A stretch of DNA of 64,000 nt, from positions 1-64,000 of the forward strand of contig JADCLS010000011.1 in assembly GCA_026702845.1 (NCBI GenBank). The letters run 5' to 3'. Below the pieces are notes generated by a model that did not search any database, was not told the DNA's origin, and was given only the letters and a program-made list of their open reading frames with translations. Shown in pieces: positions 27,088 to 36,893 of this stretch. Position 1 is the stretch's first letter. The number at the start of each line of letters is the position of its first letter. The position numbers and the translations under genes were made by a program. Source of the stretch: Candidatus Heimdallarchaeota archaeon (GTDB lineage Archaea > Asgardarchaeota > Heimdallarchaeia > Heimdallarchaeales > Kariarchaeaceae).

Positions 27088-28101
27088 ATGTCATTATTAA
27101 TTACAGTGTTAAAAGCATTAGGATTGCTCATTGCAATTGGTGTAGCCTCTGAACTTCTGGCAAAGGGCAGTGAGATACTAGAAAAAAAATTCGGGGCTGG
27201 TTTTACTGGTTCAGTAATTTTGGGTTTTATCACGATGTTGCCTGAATTGATTTTTGTACTGGTTGCTGTAAATGAGGCAGTAGATGCAGATACTATGACC
27301 AAACAGTCTGAATTATTAGATATAGCACTTGGGAGTGCCGTGGGTGGAAATATATTGTTATTTACTGTGGGTTATGCTATGGTTATTCTCCTGGCATATT
27401 ACAAACATAATGAAATAATAGCCTTGCCTGTAACTCTCAAGGATGATCTCATATATCTACTAGTTGCAAGTATCTACTTACTCCTCACTGCCCTCAAGGG
27501 AGTATTCACTTTGGTTGATGGAATTATACTCTTTAGTCTCTATTTTGTGTTTGTAATTCATCAATACATAGAAACTAAAAATCTAGTTGAGAAGGAAGAA
27601 AATGATGATATTCCGGATGAAATAATTCCTAAGAGTAAATGGGCAAAAAGCATTTCTTTTCTTATAATTGGTGGATTAGGAATTCTCTTGGCAGCTGAGC
27701 CATTTGTTCATGCTATTATCGAAATCAGTGTTGAAACAGGTGTATCGGCGATAATTCTAGCATTAATCATCTCCCCCATAGCTTCTGAGTTACCAGAAAA
27801 AATCTCGGCCTTTATGTTAGCTTCTCATTCATTGGAAGGTGCGAAGGTAGCAGTCGCAAATTTTATCGGTTCCAAAGTGCAAGCATCTACCCTGCTTTTT
27901 GGATCCATGATTCTATGGAAAGTAATTGCAACTGGATCGAGTTATCCAGTAGGTGAAAATTTCATTCAGATCATGTTAGCTGTACTAACCACTATTGTGG
28001 GAGTATGGATTACTTATGATCTGAAGCTAAAACTCAAAGAAGGATGGGTTGTACTGATCTTATATTTCTTAGCAATAGCAACGGTATTAGTGTTTATTTA
28101 G
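27088..28101 (+). CDS. CaCA-family cation exchanger (Na+/Ca2+ or Ca2+/H+)
   Basis: This 337-residue membrane protein has about ten helices in two inverted halves. The alpha-repeat motifs are visible: GFITMLPELIF with ALGSAVGGNILLFTVG in the first half, and ISPIASELPEKIS with ANFIGSKVQASTLLFG in the second, each with the cation-binding glutamate. A hydrophilic loop (KNLVEKEENDDIPDE) separates the halves. It exports Ca2+ in exchange for Na+ or H+; the ion pair is not certain. A GGTGA ribosome site precedes the ATG. Confidence 0.9.
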   Translation: MSLLITVLKALGLLIAIGVASELLAKGSEILEKKFGAGFTGSVILGFITMLPELIFVLVAVNEAVDADTMTKQSELLDIALGSAVGGNILLFTVGYAMVILLAYYKHNEIIALPVTLKDDLIYLLVASIYLLLTALKGVFTLVDGIILFSLYFVFVIHQYIETKNLVEKEENDDIPDEIIPKSKWAKSISFLIIGGLGILLAAEPFVHAIIEISVETGVSAIILALIISPIASELPEKISAFMLASHSLEGAKVAVANFIGSKVQASTLLFGSMILWKVIATGSSYPVGENFIQIMLAVLTTIVGVWITYDLKLKLKEGWVVLILYFLAIATVLVFI

Positions 28102-28405
28102 CCATAGTATATTTCAAATAATCTGCATAACTAATATAATCTAATTCCTCTTTCAAATATCTATAGTACTCACAATCATTGCAATAAGTCATAATTTTGG
28201 CAGGTACACTCAAATGTCGATCTGATTTGTTTCTTACCATAGTAGTATACTTGATGAACATGCAAGAAGTACCACCATTTGAACCTCCTAGAAATCCATC
28301 TGCAATACTATGTTTTGTTGCTGGACAACTAGTATCTTTCTCACAATTACAGTTCATAATTTCCCAGCAGTTCTTAACCTTTTTATCCAACTCAATCCAA
28401 TCCAT
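28094..28405 (-). CDS. Two-CW domain cysteine-rich protein
   Basis: This 103-residue protein carries KNCWEIMNCNCEKDTSCPA, then GGSNGGTSCMF, and an ending CNDCEYY. This resembles small bacterial and archaeal two-CW domain proteins, where the cysteines probably bind a metal or iron-sulfur group. Function is not known. It converges with the cation exchanger gene and overlaps its last 8 bases. Confidence 0.65.
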   Translation of the reverse strand: MDWIELDKKVKNCWEIMNCNCEKDTSCPATKHSIADGFLGGSNGGTSCMFIKYTTMVRNKSDRHLSVPAKIMTYCNDCEYYRYLKEELDYISYADYLKYTMAK

Positions 28406-28494
28406 GGTGATAGTTACTATAACAATTTATAATCCTAATTCCTAAAAAATAACAAAAAATATAATTTTACAACTAATTTTGATATTAAATGATT

Positions 28495-29340
28495 TTACCC
28501 TTTGAAAATGAGATGTGTTCCTCCAATCTTTAACTCTTCTAGCAAATTGCCTGAGATATCTAGACGGGATAGAAGATGCATATTATCAAATAAATCATCT
28601 TCTAAGAGTGATAGTGTGTTATAAGAAAGATCTAATTCCTCTAAATTTTCCAAACCAGCTAGATGCTCTTGATTTATCGTTTTCAATCCATTACCAGAAA
28701 GATCGAGTTTCTTTAATTTATGGAGATCTTTAAATAGATCTTCGGGTATTGATTTAAGCGTATTATCGACCAAATATAATTCCTCTAAATCATCTAAAGG
28801 TGAGAATAATGCGGCATGAATACGTTTTAAACCGGATATTCTAAGAATCAATAGGTGTTTATTATGAAAAAAATCATGTGGTATACTTCTATGAGAATCA
28901 ATATTGACTGCCCTAAGAGAGGGAAAACCAGAGAGAAAATCTGGAGAAGGAGAATCTGTGCATGATAGACTTAAAGTGGCCAAAGATGGAATAGATAGGT
29001 ACATATTATTGTTTTTTGAAGTGATACATAGATGTAATTCCTCAATATATAGATCCTGAAAACAGTCATTTGCTAATATTAATGAAAAATTGCCATCCAA
29101 GTTGATAGTTTTTGCAGTACATCCTGAAAAATGTTTTTCTGATAAATACATGAGATTGTTATCAGAAAGGTCGATTGAATCCAAACTAGGTAATTCACTA
29201 AATGCTGCTTCGGGTAAGCTAGTTAAATTCGCTCCTGAAAGATCCAAATGTGTAATATACTCCTCTTCATCAAGACCCCATACTATTTCATCACGTCTTT
29301 GCTTGGGAATCATATCTAAGATCTTCTCTAATTTGCTCAT
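28495..29340 (-). CDS. Leucine-rich repeat protein
   Basis: This 281-residue protein is mostly LRRs from about residue 28 to 275 (units such as LDLSGANLTSLPEAAFSELP, LDLSGNGLKTINQEHLAGLE, LDLSYNTLSLLEDDLFDNM), about nine or ten copies of 22-25 residues, several of the F-containing typical class. There is no signal peptide or membrane helix, so it is cytosolic and probably a protein-binding scaffold. The middle repeats (around CITSKNNNMYLSIPSLATLS) are degenerate. Confidence 0.9.
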   Translation of the reverse strand: MSKLEKILDMIPKQRRDEIVWGLDEEEYITHLDLSGANLTSLPEAAFSELPSLDSIDLSDNNLMYLSEKHFSGCTAKTINLDGNFSLILANDCFQDLYIEELHLCITSKNNNMYLSIPSLATLSLSCTDSPSPDFLSGFPSLRAVNIDSHRSIPHDFFHNKHLLILRISGLKRIHAALFSPLDDLEELYLVDNTLKSIPEDLFKDLHKLKKLDLSGNGLKTINQEHLAGLENLEELDLSYNTLSLLEDDLFDNMHLLSRLDISGNLLEELKIGGTHLIFKG

Positions 29341-29443
29341 AATTACGTAGATTCTGAGATATTCTTAAAGCTTGAGGCAAATTATACATAATTATTATTT
29401 TCAATTTACAAATCTTTTTGAATAGAGGTTATTATTCTTCTTT

Positions 29444-29674
29444 GTGGTATCAGAGTCTTTAACCAATGGGCTTATATTCCTTGCGATGTTTATTATTTTT
29501 CTTCCATACCTTGCGAAATCTGTGAGATTGGCGACTCGAACTTGGGAGCAACGTGATATACTTCCTCAAGAACAGGTCAGGAAGATCGTTTTTCTAGTTC
29601 CCTTAAGTATATTATTTGCTTTCGTAATTTTCTACCTAATTGTTATATTTCTTATTGATGTATTTGTGTTTTAA
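29444..29674 (+). CDS. Small two-helix membrane protein
   Basis: This 76-residue protein has a GTG start and two hydrophobic segments (about residues 8-24 and 50-74) joined by a polar loop. It overlaps the end of the convergent acyltransferase gene by 23 bases. It could be a real small protein of unknown role. Confidence is moderate because it is short and has no family. Confidence 0.45.
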   Translation: MVSESLTNGLIFLAMFIIFLPYLAKSVRLATRTWEQRDILPQEQVRKIVFLVPLSILFAFVIFYLIVIFLIDVFVF

Positions 29675-30893
29675 CTGATTTTCCTTTTATGAATCTATTT
29701 GTGAACCACTCAACAGAATAAACAAAATCTCTCTTGTACCAAACAATGAGTATTCCAGACCAAAACAAAAATAATCCCAAGGCAAATATTAGTACTAATA
29801 ATATATTCTCAGACCAATCATTTCCAAAACCTATATTCAATAGTTTAACAGCTAATTCTGCGATCAATCCCTCGAAAAAATATACTGTTAAACTACTCCT
29901 TCCAAACAGTTGTAGCAATTTTAATCTATTAGAATTGTTTAAATCAAGTTTATTAAGTAAATATATCTGAAAAAACAGGAATATGCCTAACCCAAGTATT
30001 GTTAAGGAAGTTTTTAGTAATCTATCTCCCCATGGAGTATCAGAATTAAAAAAGAGAACACCTAGTAATCCAACTATCAACATAGGAAGGTAAGTTCTCT
30101 TCATGGCAATTCGTATTTCAGCTTTTGCTGTTGAAGTTGCGATGACCAAACCCGTATAAGCACCAAAAAATCCAAAACTTAGGTAAGGAAAAATGCTAAA
30201 TTCAGTGACTATCCAACCAATCAATATCGCAGCACCAATATTTAGGTTTATGAATTGATCAAATAGAGGTAAACCATAAAATTTTCCAGGTATAGAAAAT
30301 ATCAAAAAAACTAAACCTAGGATAATAAATTTTCGTTCGATTGTATCTATTTCCTGTTGTTTTTTTAAGAGTGTATACAAAACTATACTCACAGTACAAA
30401 TATTTATGCCTATGACAAATAATGTTCCAGTTTCAGCGACTAATCTCCAACTCCAACTCAGTGTTCCATATTTTACAAATCCAGTTATGAGCCCTATAGG
30501 ATACTCACTTGCATTAATATCAATACCATTACCAAACAATATTCTATAAATATAGTTTAATATAATTAACCAAATTCCCCCAAGGATACTTACTTTCAAT
30601 ATACGGAGATCAAGTGACTGCTGATACTTAAAATATGTCACATACACATTCACAGTTCCTGAAACCACATAAAATATCCCTGCCATCATGAATGCAATTA
30701 TTGTAAGAACAACCGGGATGATAATCAAAGGGTTTTCTCCAATATAATCATACATTAACTCTGTATTTGCCATACCCTTCCAGGTATAATGGATACGATG
30801 AACAAAAATAATTACAACTATAGCCAGTCCTCTAATAACATCAAATGCTACAACTCGTTGTTGTATTATTAATGGATTGAGTTCATCCTTCAA
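29652..30893 (-). CDS. Multi-pass membrane protein, HGSNAT/acyltransferase-like
   Basis: This 413-residue protein has about ten to twelve membrane helices. It opens with RVVAFDVIRGLAIVVIIFVH, the pattern found at the start of HGSNAT-like and acyltransferase-3-like membrane proteins (DxxRGxAI). A late block, LFGRSSLTVYFFE, also fits this group. Such proteins move acetyl or acyl groups onto sugars across the membrane. The substrate is unknown and the family call is from these two blocks only. Confidence 0.68.
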   Translation of the reverse strand: MKDELNPLIIQQRVVAFDVIRGLAIVVIIFVHRIHYTWKGMANTELMYDYIGENPLIIIPVVLTIIAFMMAGIFYVVSGTVNVYVTYFKYQQSLDLRILKVSILGGIWLIILNYIYRILFGNGIDINASEYPIGLITGFVKYGTLSWSWRLVAETGTLFVIGINICTVSIVLYTLLKKQQEIDTIERKFIILGLVFLIFSIPGKFYGLPLFDQFINLNIGAAILIGWIVTEFSIFPYLSFGFFGAYTGLVIATSTAKAEIRIAMKRTYLPMLIVGLLGVLFFNSDTPWGDRLLKTSLTILGLGIFLFFQIYLLNKLDLNNSNRLKLLQLFGRSSLTVYFFEGLIAELAVKLLNIGFGNDWSENILLVLIFALGLFLFWSGILIVWYKRDFVYSVEWFTNRFIKGKSVKTQIHQ

Positions 30894-30967
30894 TATTATT
30901 GAATGAAAAACTTAGTTGATAAAGAGATTGCTCAAAATATATCAGAGTAGTAAATAAATAATTCGTT

Positions 30968-31393
30968 TTAGAGTAATGCTCTACCTTCTTTCAGAGGACA
31001 TCTATCCTCAATATATATTATCCCAGCTTCTTGACATCGCTCAGGTAAAATTGATGAAGTCACTCCCTCGGGCAACCAAATTAGTGGAATTCCCTTTTGA
31101 ATCGCTTCCAGCCCAACCTTCTCAGCAATCTCTGGTTTACGATAAATTATTACTCCTGTAACATCTTCATTCAGTGCAGATAGATCTTTTAATGTAGGGA
31201 CACCAAATAACTCTTCAACCATAGGATTGATAGGAATAAGATCAAATCCAATACTCTTCAAATACTGAGGTACATAATTACCAGCTTTTGCAGAATTGGT
31301 TGAAGCACCAACAATGGCGATTTTACCCTTGTTTTTCAAGAATTGTTTAATTGAGTTGGAATCAGCGTTCACATATTTTATGATCATATTCAA
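30968..31393 (-). CDS. CoA-binding domain protein
   Basis: This 141-residue protein is a stand-alone CoA-binding Rossmann domain (YccU-like): IAIVGASTNSAKAGNYVPQYL, LIPINPMVEELFGVPTL, GVIIYRKPE, PLIWLPEGVTS and the ending EDRCPLKEGR. Related domains form the start of ADP-forming acyl-CoA synthetases. It may store or sense CoA species. A second in-frame ATG is two codons in. Confidence 0.87.
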   Translation of the reverse strand: MNMIIKYVNADSNSIKQFLKNKGKIAIVGASTNSAKAGNYVPQYLKSIGFDLIPINPMVEELFGVPTLKDLSALNEDVTGVIIYRKPEIAEKVGLEAIQKGIPLIWLPEGVTSSILPERCQEAGIIYIEDRCPLKEGRALL

Positions 31394-31592
31394 TCATTTT
31401 AGTATTCTGATAAGATCAATTTTTAATGCATTACGAGGTTATTAGAATGTAGTTATTAATCTACAATAATCTCAAATCTCGATTTTATGTTTAGCTAATC
31501 ACAAAATTTAACCAAAATTACATGAGAATTGAAAATTATAGATTTTGAAGTTTTTAAAATTGAAATTACAAATTCACATTGTTAAGCTGAAA

Positions 31593-31604
31593 ACTTTTAT
31601 TTAG
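31593..31604 (+). promoter_or_regulatory. TATA box for the acidic repeat protein
   Basis: The sequence acttttatttag is centred about 33 bases ahead of the ATG at 31632, the usual leaderless spacing of this window. Confidence 0.5.
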
Positions 31605-31631
31605 TTTAGCAAGTTTACTGATTTAATTAAT

Positions 31632-33929
31632 ATGAGTGACAATATTACTAAACTCTTAGAGCTATCTGAGAGTGATAATAAGAAGGACCGTAAACAAGCA
31701 GCCATGGATATGGGTGAGCTTGATAGTCAGTTCCCAGCTATTATGGAACGATTGCGTGACCTATCTGACAATGATGAGGATAGAGGCGTACGAAAAGAGG
31801 CAGCTAAGTCTCTGGACAGACTGGCAACAAAACCAGTTGCTGAAGCTGTGGTTGACGATGAAGGAGGATCAGAGGATACTGCTTTTGATGATGAAGTCGG
31901 TGACTCAAGTCTGGAGGCAGGAGAGTATGATCTGGAATCCAATCTCTCTGATGAAGAAGAGGATAGAATTGAAGCTGAAGCTACTGGAAAAGGACTAGAT
32001 GTCCTCATCATGGAGAGAAACTTTGCCATTCTAGATTACTATGGAGAAGTTAAAGAAAAGCTTGAGGCTAAAGGTGAGGTCGTTGTCACAAATGACGGTA
32101 CAAAATCAAGAATTACTGGAGTTGACCTCGAATTAGAGAATGTAGATGCTATTACTTCCGAAGTTCTTGCTGAGAGAATTCACATCGGTCTTGTTGCACC
32201 TGGTAAAGATGCTGCTTGGAGAGCAGAGTATTCATACGAAAAAGAATTTGATCCCATTAAGGTAGAACAAACTTATGTAGATCCAGAAACAAATGTTTCA
32301 CCCAATTTCTTAGGTGGTGAAGAAAAGTCATTTGAATTGAGGATCATGATAACAAATACCTTAGAAGTTCCAATTTACAACATTAAGGGAGAGAAACTTC
32401 TCAACAAATTAGCCAAGATTGGCGATATGGTCTTCGAAGGTGGAGAGATCACTCGCGGTTCTACTGAGAAAACTGTAACTGATGAGGATGGTAATGAAAC
32501 TTCAGAGAATTTTGATACTATCGAGTTTACCATGGAAGAGATTGAGGCTGGTGCTTCAGCTGAAGTTATCATCAATATCTCTGCTGCCCTTCCAGATGAT
32601 ATGGAAGCATATCACTCCTACGATCTCAATGTCACTTACCATGTAAAAGATGAACTAACCTCTGGTCTAGAATTCAAGAGCATCGATGGTGTCTCCAATA
32701 TGAAGCAGAGAATTCGTCGTAAACAGAGAGAGGAAGAACCCAATATGTTTGATTGTGAGATACTCTTCTCAAATAAATCTGAATTCATCTATGATATGAA
32801 TAAATTCCAAGTGTATGAAGGAGATCGTGGATCTGAGAAACTCGTACTAGATTGGGATGGCAATGAAGCAACTGAGGATGAGAGAGAAATTGTTCCAGGA
32901 GAAGACATCATGTTTGAATTCGTCTTCGAGAGTGAAGATTACTCCACCCCACAATTTGGTAACTTTATTGATTTCAGTGTTCAGCACGAAATGGTGAAAT
33001 TATCTGAGAACTTACTTACTCTTCCTGATCAGGATCTCAAATTCATGGCTCTGGAGATCTCCAAAGTCTATACAGATGCAGAGGGTAATGAGATTACAGA
33101 ATTAGAAGTAGAATCTTATCGTGAGACACCAGTACATAACCGAATTAACCTAAAGGGTATCGGTACATTCCCCATTGAGGGTCTTGACATCTGTGAACAA
33201 ATTCCACCAGGATTTGAACCACCAGCTGAAGATGAAATTAAAGTAACTAGAAATGGTGAAGAGGTTTCTCCTGAGGATTACGAATACGAGCTTGTCGATG
33301 ACGATGAGGTTGCAGGTGGTAAGAAAATGTTCATCAGGTTCCGTTTTGTACTTCCAGTAGAGGAAGGCGAAGAGGAAGAAGATGATGAGGAAGAAGAAAG
33401 CAATGGCTTCAAAGAAGGTGAAGAGATTATTGTTAATTACACCGCAATTGCAATGAATCCTGAACCCCGAGAAGATCCCATTCGAGCACTTTCCTATGCT
33501 GAAGGTTATCTAAACGAGGCTCCTGACTCTAAAGTACGTGCTGAGACACTTATTGAGGGTGAAGGCGTACTGCAGATGGTTGTTGTCCACAAACGTGCTG
33601 AGGTAGATATTGCTAAGACCACCTTTGCTGTTGACTACAATGGACAGAATGCCTATGAGATTGAACTCGAGGGTGAGAACAATGGTACATCTGTTGAAAA
33701 CATTGTAATCGAGGATCTTATCCCAACTGGTTTCAAGCTTCTTGAGGATACTATCACCATGACACCCGAGGGTGAAACCCTAGATGAGAAAGGAACTGAT
33801 GAAGGTCAAGTTTATGGATGGGCTTTCAACGATGTAGAACCTGATGTAATTCTAAACATCAAATTTACAGTTGTTGAGGAAGATCCAGACTCTGATACCA
33901 GAAAACTCTTCACTGTATACAAGGGTTAA
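31632..33929 (+). CDS. Large acidic cytosolic protein: HEAT-like start, multiple beta domains
   Basis: This 765-residue protein is strongly acidic and has neither signal peptide nor membrane helix. Residues about 5-70 look like HEAT repeats (DRGVRKEAAKSLDRLA). After an acidic linker come several beta-sandwich units; the last (about 670-765) contains AKTTFAVDYNGQNAYEIELE and VIEDLIPTGFKL, a pattern like DUF11-type repeats usually seen on cell surfaces. An acidic run (EEGEEEEDDEEEE) sits near residue 580. Its codons (many acc, atc, gag, aag) look more GC-rich than neighbours, as in highly expressed genes. The last 290 residues are paralogous to the next gene. Function unknown; an abundant intracellular scaffold is my guess. 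Confidence 0.78.
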   Translation: MSDNITKLLELSESDNKKDRKQAAMDMGELDSQFPAIMERLRDLSDNDEDRGVRKEAAKSLDRLATKPVAEAVVDDEGGSEDTAFDDEVGDSSLEAGEYDLESNLSDEEEDRIEAEATGKGLDVLIMERNFAILDYYGEVKEKLEAKGEVVVTNDGTKSRITGVDLELENVDAITSEVLAERIHIGLVAPGKDAAWRAEYSYEKEFDPIKVEQTYVDPETNVSPNFLGGEEKSFELRIMITNTLEVPIYNIKGEKLLNKLAKIGDMVFEGGEITRGSTEKTVTDEDGNETSENFDTIEFTMEEIEAGASAEVIINISAALPDDMEAYHSYDLNVTYHVKDELTSGLEFKSIDGVSNMKQRIRRKQREEEPNMFDCEILFSNKSEFIYDMNKFQVYEGDRGSEKLVLDWDGNEATEDEREIVPGEDIMFEFVFESEDYSTPQFGNFIDFSVQHEMVKLSENLLTLPDQDLKFMALEISKVYTDAEGNEITELEVESYRETPVHNRINLKGIGTFPIEGLDICEQIPPGFEPPAEDEIKVTRNGEEVSPEDYEYELVDDDEVAGGKKMFIRFRFVLPVEEGEEEEDDEEEESNGFKEGEEIIVNYTAIAMNPEPREDPIRALSYAEGYLNEAPDSKVRAETLIEGEGVLQMVVVHKRAEVDIAKTTFAVDYNGQNAYEIELEGENNGTSVENIVIEDLIPTGFKLLEDTITMTPEGETLDEKGTDEGQVYGWAFNDVEPDVILNIKFTVVEEDPDSDTRKLFTVYKG

Positions 33930-34020
33930 ATCAACAAGTTATCATTTAAAACTAAATTAACAAAAATATATAATTACTCAAATAATTCAAAATATTCTTA
34001 ATTGAAAAACAAAAAGATAA

Positions 34021-34815
34021 TTGAATAATGTTTTTCCCTTGACTTATATGGTAAATGCAACTAAAGTATTAGTTATTGATGGCAAGGAGTATAATGAATA
34101 CAAAATCCAATCGTATCGTGATTATTCATTTGATGTCAAACTTATTTTAAGCACAGTGGATGAGGAGCAGATAACTTCCATCTCGGATTATTACCCAAAA
34201 CGAATCCAAGGGCCAGAATTCAGGGACATTAAGATAGTTCATAATACACAGAGAATAAGTGACGATTGGTATTCGGTTACAGCTGAGGAAGATCTTGATG
34301 GAGGGGTAGAGATGATAATTGAATTTACTCAGCCTCTAATTGGGAAGATAATTTTTGAATATGAAATATTTATTGAAGGTCTTCCGCCTACACCTAGTAG
34401 AATTGAATTACAATGTAATTATGAATCTGATCAAGTTTATTCGATTGAAAGTGTTCCTATATTGCACATAGAACACCTGAGAATTGAAGTAGATATGGCA
34501 AAAACTACGTTTGCTGTTGATTTTGAAGGTAAGAATGCCTATGAAATTGAACTTGAAATAGAAGTGATGGGCACTAATCAAGATATGGTAATTATCTATG
34601 ATTTAATACCATCGGGTTTTATTCTAACTGAAGATACAATCAAATGTGATGAGTATATTACCCTTCAAGAAATTATTGAACATTCTGATGGATTACTATA
34701 TATCTGGAAAATTAAAGATATGAAGGTCATGGAACCCAGAACAATAGCATTTATTGTTGTTGAAGAAGATCCAAAGGGAGAAACTAGAGCTCTCTTTACT
34801 GTTTATAAAGATTAA
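34021..34815 (+). CDS. Shorter paralogue of the C-terminal third of the acidic repeat protein
   Basis: This protein of up to 264 residues aligns with about residues 478-765 of the preceding protein. VDMAKTTFAVDFEGKNAYEI matches VDIAKTTFAVDYNGQNAYEI. YDLIPSGFILTEDTI matches EDLIPTGFKLLEDTI, and both end with RxLFTVYK plus one residue. Its codons are more AT-rich than its partner's, suggesting weaker expression. It has no signal peptide. The start is TTG at 34021, or ATG at 34048, which fits the alignment better. The pair probably arose by duplication. Confidence 0.72.
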   Translation: MNNVFPLTYMVNATKVLVIDGKEYNEYKIQSYRDYSFDVKLILSTVDEEQITSISDYYPKRIQGPEFRDIKIVHNTQRISDDWYSVTAEEDLDGGVEMIIEFTQPLIGKIIFEYEIFIEGLPPTPSRIELQCNYESDQVYSIESVPILHIEHLRIEVDMAKTTFAVDFEGKNAYEIELEIEVMGTNQDMVIIYDLIPSGFILTEDTIKCDEYITLQEIIEHSDGLLYIWKIKDMKVMEPRTIAFIVVEEDPKGETRALFTVYKD

Positions 34816-34897
34816 AAAGAAACCATTGCAGATAGTTTACATTCCCACAACCTACACGGGTAAGATTTTTCTATGAAGGCAAAATTCATGAGTTAAT

Positions 34898-35479
34898 ATG
34901 TCAGCTAGTTTTTGGGCAGAATATGTATATATGATCTTCTTTATACTCGGTGGATTAGTTGGGGTCATTATGGGCTTCAATCGACTCATCAAGAAAGAGG
35001 AGGAAGAATCTGATAGGTGGAAAATCTTTGCTGGAGTAGCAGGATTACTAGTTTTCCTATCTGTAATGCTAATGCATCTCACCGCTCCAGATGGTGTTAG
35101 AATAACCAACTACTCGTCACTCTTTGGAATACTCTTCTTTATGTCAATCATAGCTAGGCCACTTAAGAAAATTCCAGTAGCATTTGTACTGGCAATAATA
35201 GTGGGTATGATTCTGACTTACTTTGTATTTTCAAGAATGGATGATTCAACAGTACTTGGAAGTATTGATATGAAGTGGATTGCTGTGGCATTAGGTGCAG
35301 TCGTTCTAATTGTTTTCGTCATAGGAAGGCTACAAGAAGGCTTATTTGATGGTATGCTTGTAGTCCTGGGTTGGAGTCCTCTCATCATAATAATAAGTCT
35401 AGCCCTGATAGGTCAAGGTATAGCCTTATTAGCAGGATATATGTATCCTGATGGCATTTTTGATGTATTACCAGGATAA
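34898..35479 (+). CDS. Membrane protein, five to six helices, unknown
   Basis: This 193-residue hydrophobic protein has segments at about 8-28, 43-62, 75-90, 94-110, 126-142 and 155-182. The loop after the first helix is charged (RLIKKEEEESDRWK). No motif is recognised. It follows the acidic repeat pair on the same strand by about 80 bases. Confidence 0.68.
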   Translation: MSASFWAEYVYMIFFILGGLVGVIMGFNRLIKKEEEESDRWKIFAGVAGLLVFLSVMLMHLTAPDGVRITNYSSLFGILFFMSIIARPLKKIPVAFVLAIIVGMILTYFVFSRMDDSTVLGSIDMKWIAVALGAVVLIVFVIGRLQEGLFDGMLVVLGWSPLIIIISLALIGQGIALLAGYMYPDGIFDVLPG

Positions 35480-35566
35480 GACAAATAATTATCTAAAAAA
35501 CTTGATATACACCATAATTTAACTTAGCATATCAAAATAATTATAATCAACCCTTATTGAATAAAC

Positions 35567-35803
35567 ATGAATACAATGTTAAAACTAGTTTACTGTGTCG
35601 AATGTGGATTAGTCCTCATGGGTGAAGAGGTACAGGCAAAAAATCAAGTTTGTGCATATTGCAATAAAGAAACAGCATTCAAGAAACTTGATAAGAAAGC
35701 AGTAGCAATCGCTGATGAAGATGAAACTAATGCTAAACTGAAAAGTGTGTACAAGTTATTCACGGAAGGAAAAGCAGAAGGAGTAGATTTTCTTTTTAAA
35801 TAA
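35567..35803 (+). CDS. Small zinc-ribbon protein
   Basis: This 78-residue protein has CVECG and CAYCN about 20 residues apart (residues 10-32), a rubredoxin-like or zinc-ribbon knuckle pair, then a charged helix. A TATA-like aattataatc lies about 26 bases ahead of the ATG. It converges with the membrane protein gene, overlapping by 8 bases. Function unknown. Confidence 0.65.
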   Translation: MNTMLKLVYCVECGLVLMGEEVQAKNQVCAYCNKETAFKKLDKKAVAIADEDETNAKLKSVYKLFTEGKAEGVDFLFK

Positions 35804-36893
35804 ATTGATCTGCAAGTTTAATATTTTTTGTTTCCATTCCACTTAACCAAACGAGAGACATCCAAGCCAAGGTTGTACCATAATAGGGTATCATCATAGT
35901 ATCCCTGAACGGCGTCTCGTATAAAAATTCAATCAGAACAGGAATTACCCATTTAATACCCCATTGGTATTTTCTGGCAATCCAAGCTACTAAAAGTGCG
36001 TAAAGTACATCAATTATAGTATTCCAGATACCTCCAAGTGCTAAATAAAACCAATTATCCAGGATCATCAATGTGAAAGATATAAGCCCAGTGATAAAAA
36101 TCAGCAGAAATTTAGTTTGATCTTCCTTTGAATTTGGAATATATGATAATTGTGAGCGATATTTCATGAGAAGAATCACAATCACAGTTGCGACTAATGA
36201 TACAACTAGATTCAAAACTATTAGTACCATCCTATGCCTTGAAATCCCAAATGAGGTATCCGTGAGAGTCAGCTCTATCCAATCACCATGTAACATAAAT
36301 TCAGCTTTTTCTACTGCACCAGATGTTGTATCGATAATATATTCCCCGATCTTGTTATCATTCAAGGTTAGGATGGCCTCAAAACTAGCCTGAGCACCAG
36401 CAAGAATTCGTTGATCCTCACCAATGGGATAATAGGTAAATTTCTTGACAACATCAAGCGTGTAAATGGAATTACTAGGTAGAAAACCTATAGGATCGAA
36501 TATTGCATAACTATCACCTACACTTACCCCTGCAAATGTCGTTTTATTTGGAACATAAACCCAGAATGGAGAATATGTATCTAAGAGCAAGGTACTTCCA
36601 TTATAGACAAAACCTTGTGGCGATACATAGAACTCAAGATCACTATCCAAGTGCACTAGTACCTTAATATGGGTTTCATTAATTGGCAATGATGTAATTG
36701 AAAGGGTGGTTATTACATTGCCTGAATAATTCTGATATGTATAGGTAAGATACTCTTCTTGCTCAAAGAGATACATCTCTCGTTTGTTTATTGAATTATC
36801 AAGCCTAGAGGTTGCAGGACTTAAAATTGTAGAAAAAACAAAAATGAATATGGTAAATCCAAATAAAAACCAACGTTGTTTAGAGGTTAGCAT
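35796..36893 (-). CDS. Membrane protein with extracytoplasmic beta domain
   Basis: This 365-residue protein begins with a signal-anchor helix (residues 9-24), then about 190 residues of beta-rich sequence that should lie outside the cell. It ends with five membrane helices from about residue 225 on. A cytoplasmic-type loop (KYRSQLSYIPNSKEDQTK) follows the second helix. No family is recognised. Confidence 0.68.
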   Translation of the reverse strand: MLTSKQRWFLFGFTIFIFVFSTILSPATSRLDNSINKREMYLFEQEEYLTYTYQNYSGNVITTLSITSLPINETHIKVLVHLDSDLEFYVSPQGFVYNGSTLLLDTYSPFWVYVPNKTTFAGVSVGDSYAIFDPIGFLPSNSIYTLDVVKKFTYYPIGEDQRILAGAQASFEAILTLNDNKIGEYIIDTTSGAVEKAEFMLHGDWIELTLTDTSFGISRHRMVLIVLNLVVSLVATVIVILLMKYRSQLSYIPNSKEDQTKFLLIFITGLISFTLMILDNWFYLALGGIWNTIIDVLYALLVAWIARKYQWGIKWVIPVLIEFLYETPFRDTMMIPYYGTTLAWMSLVWLSGMETKNIKLADQFI

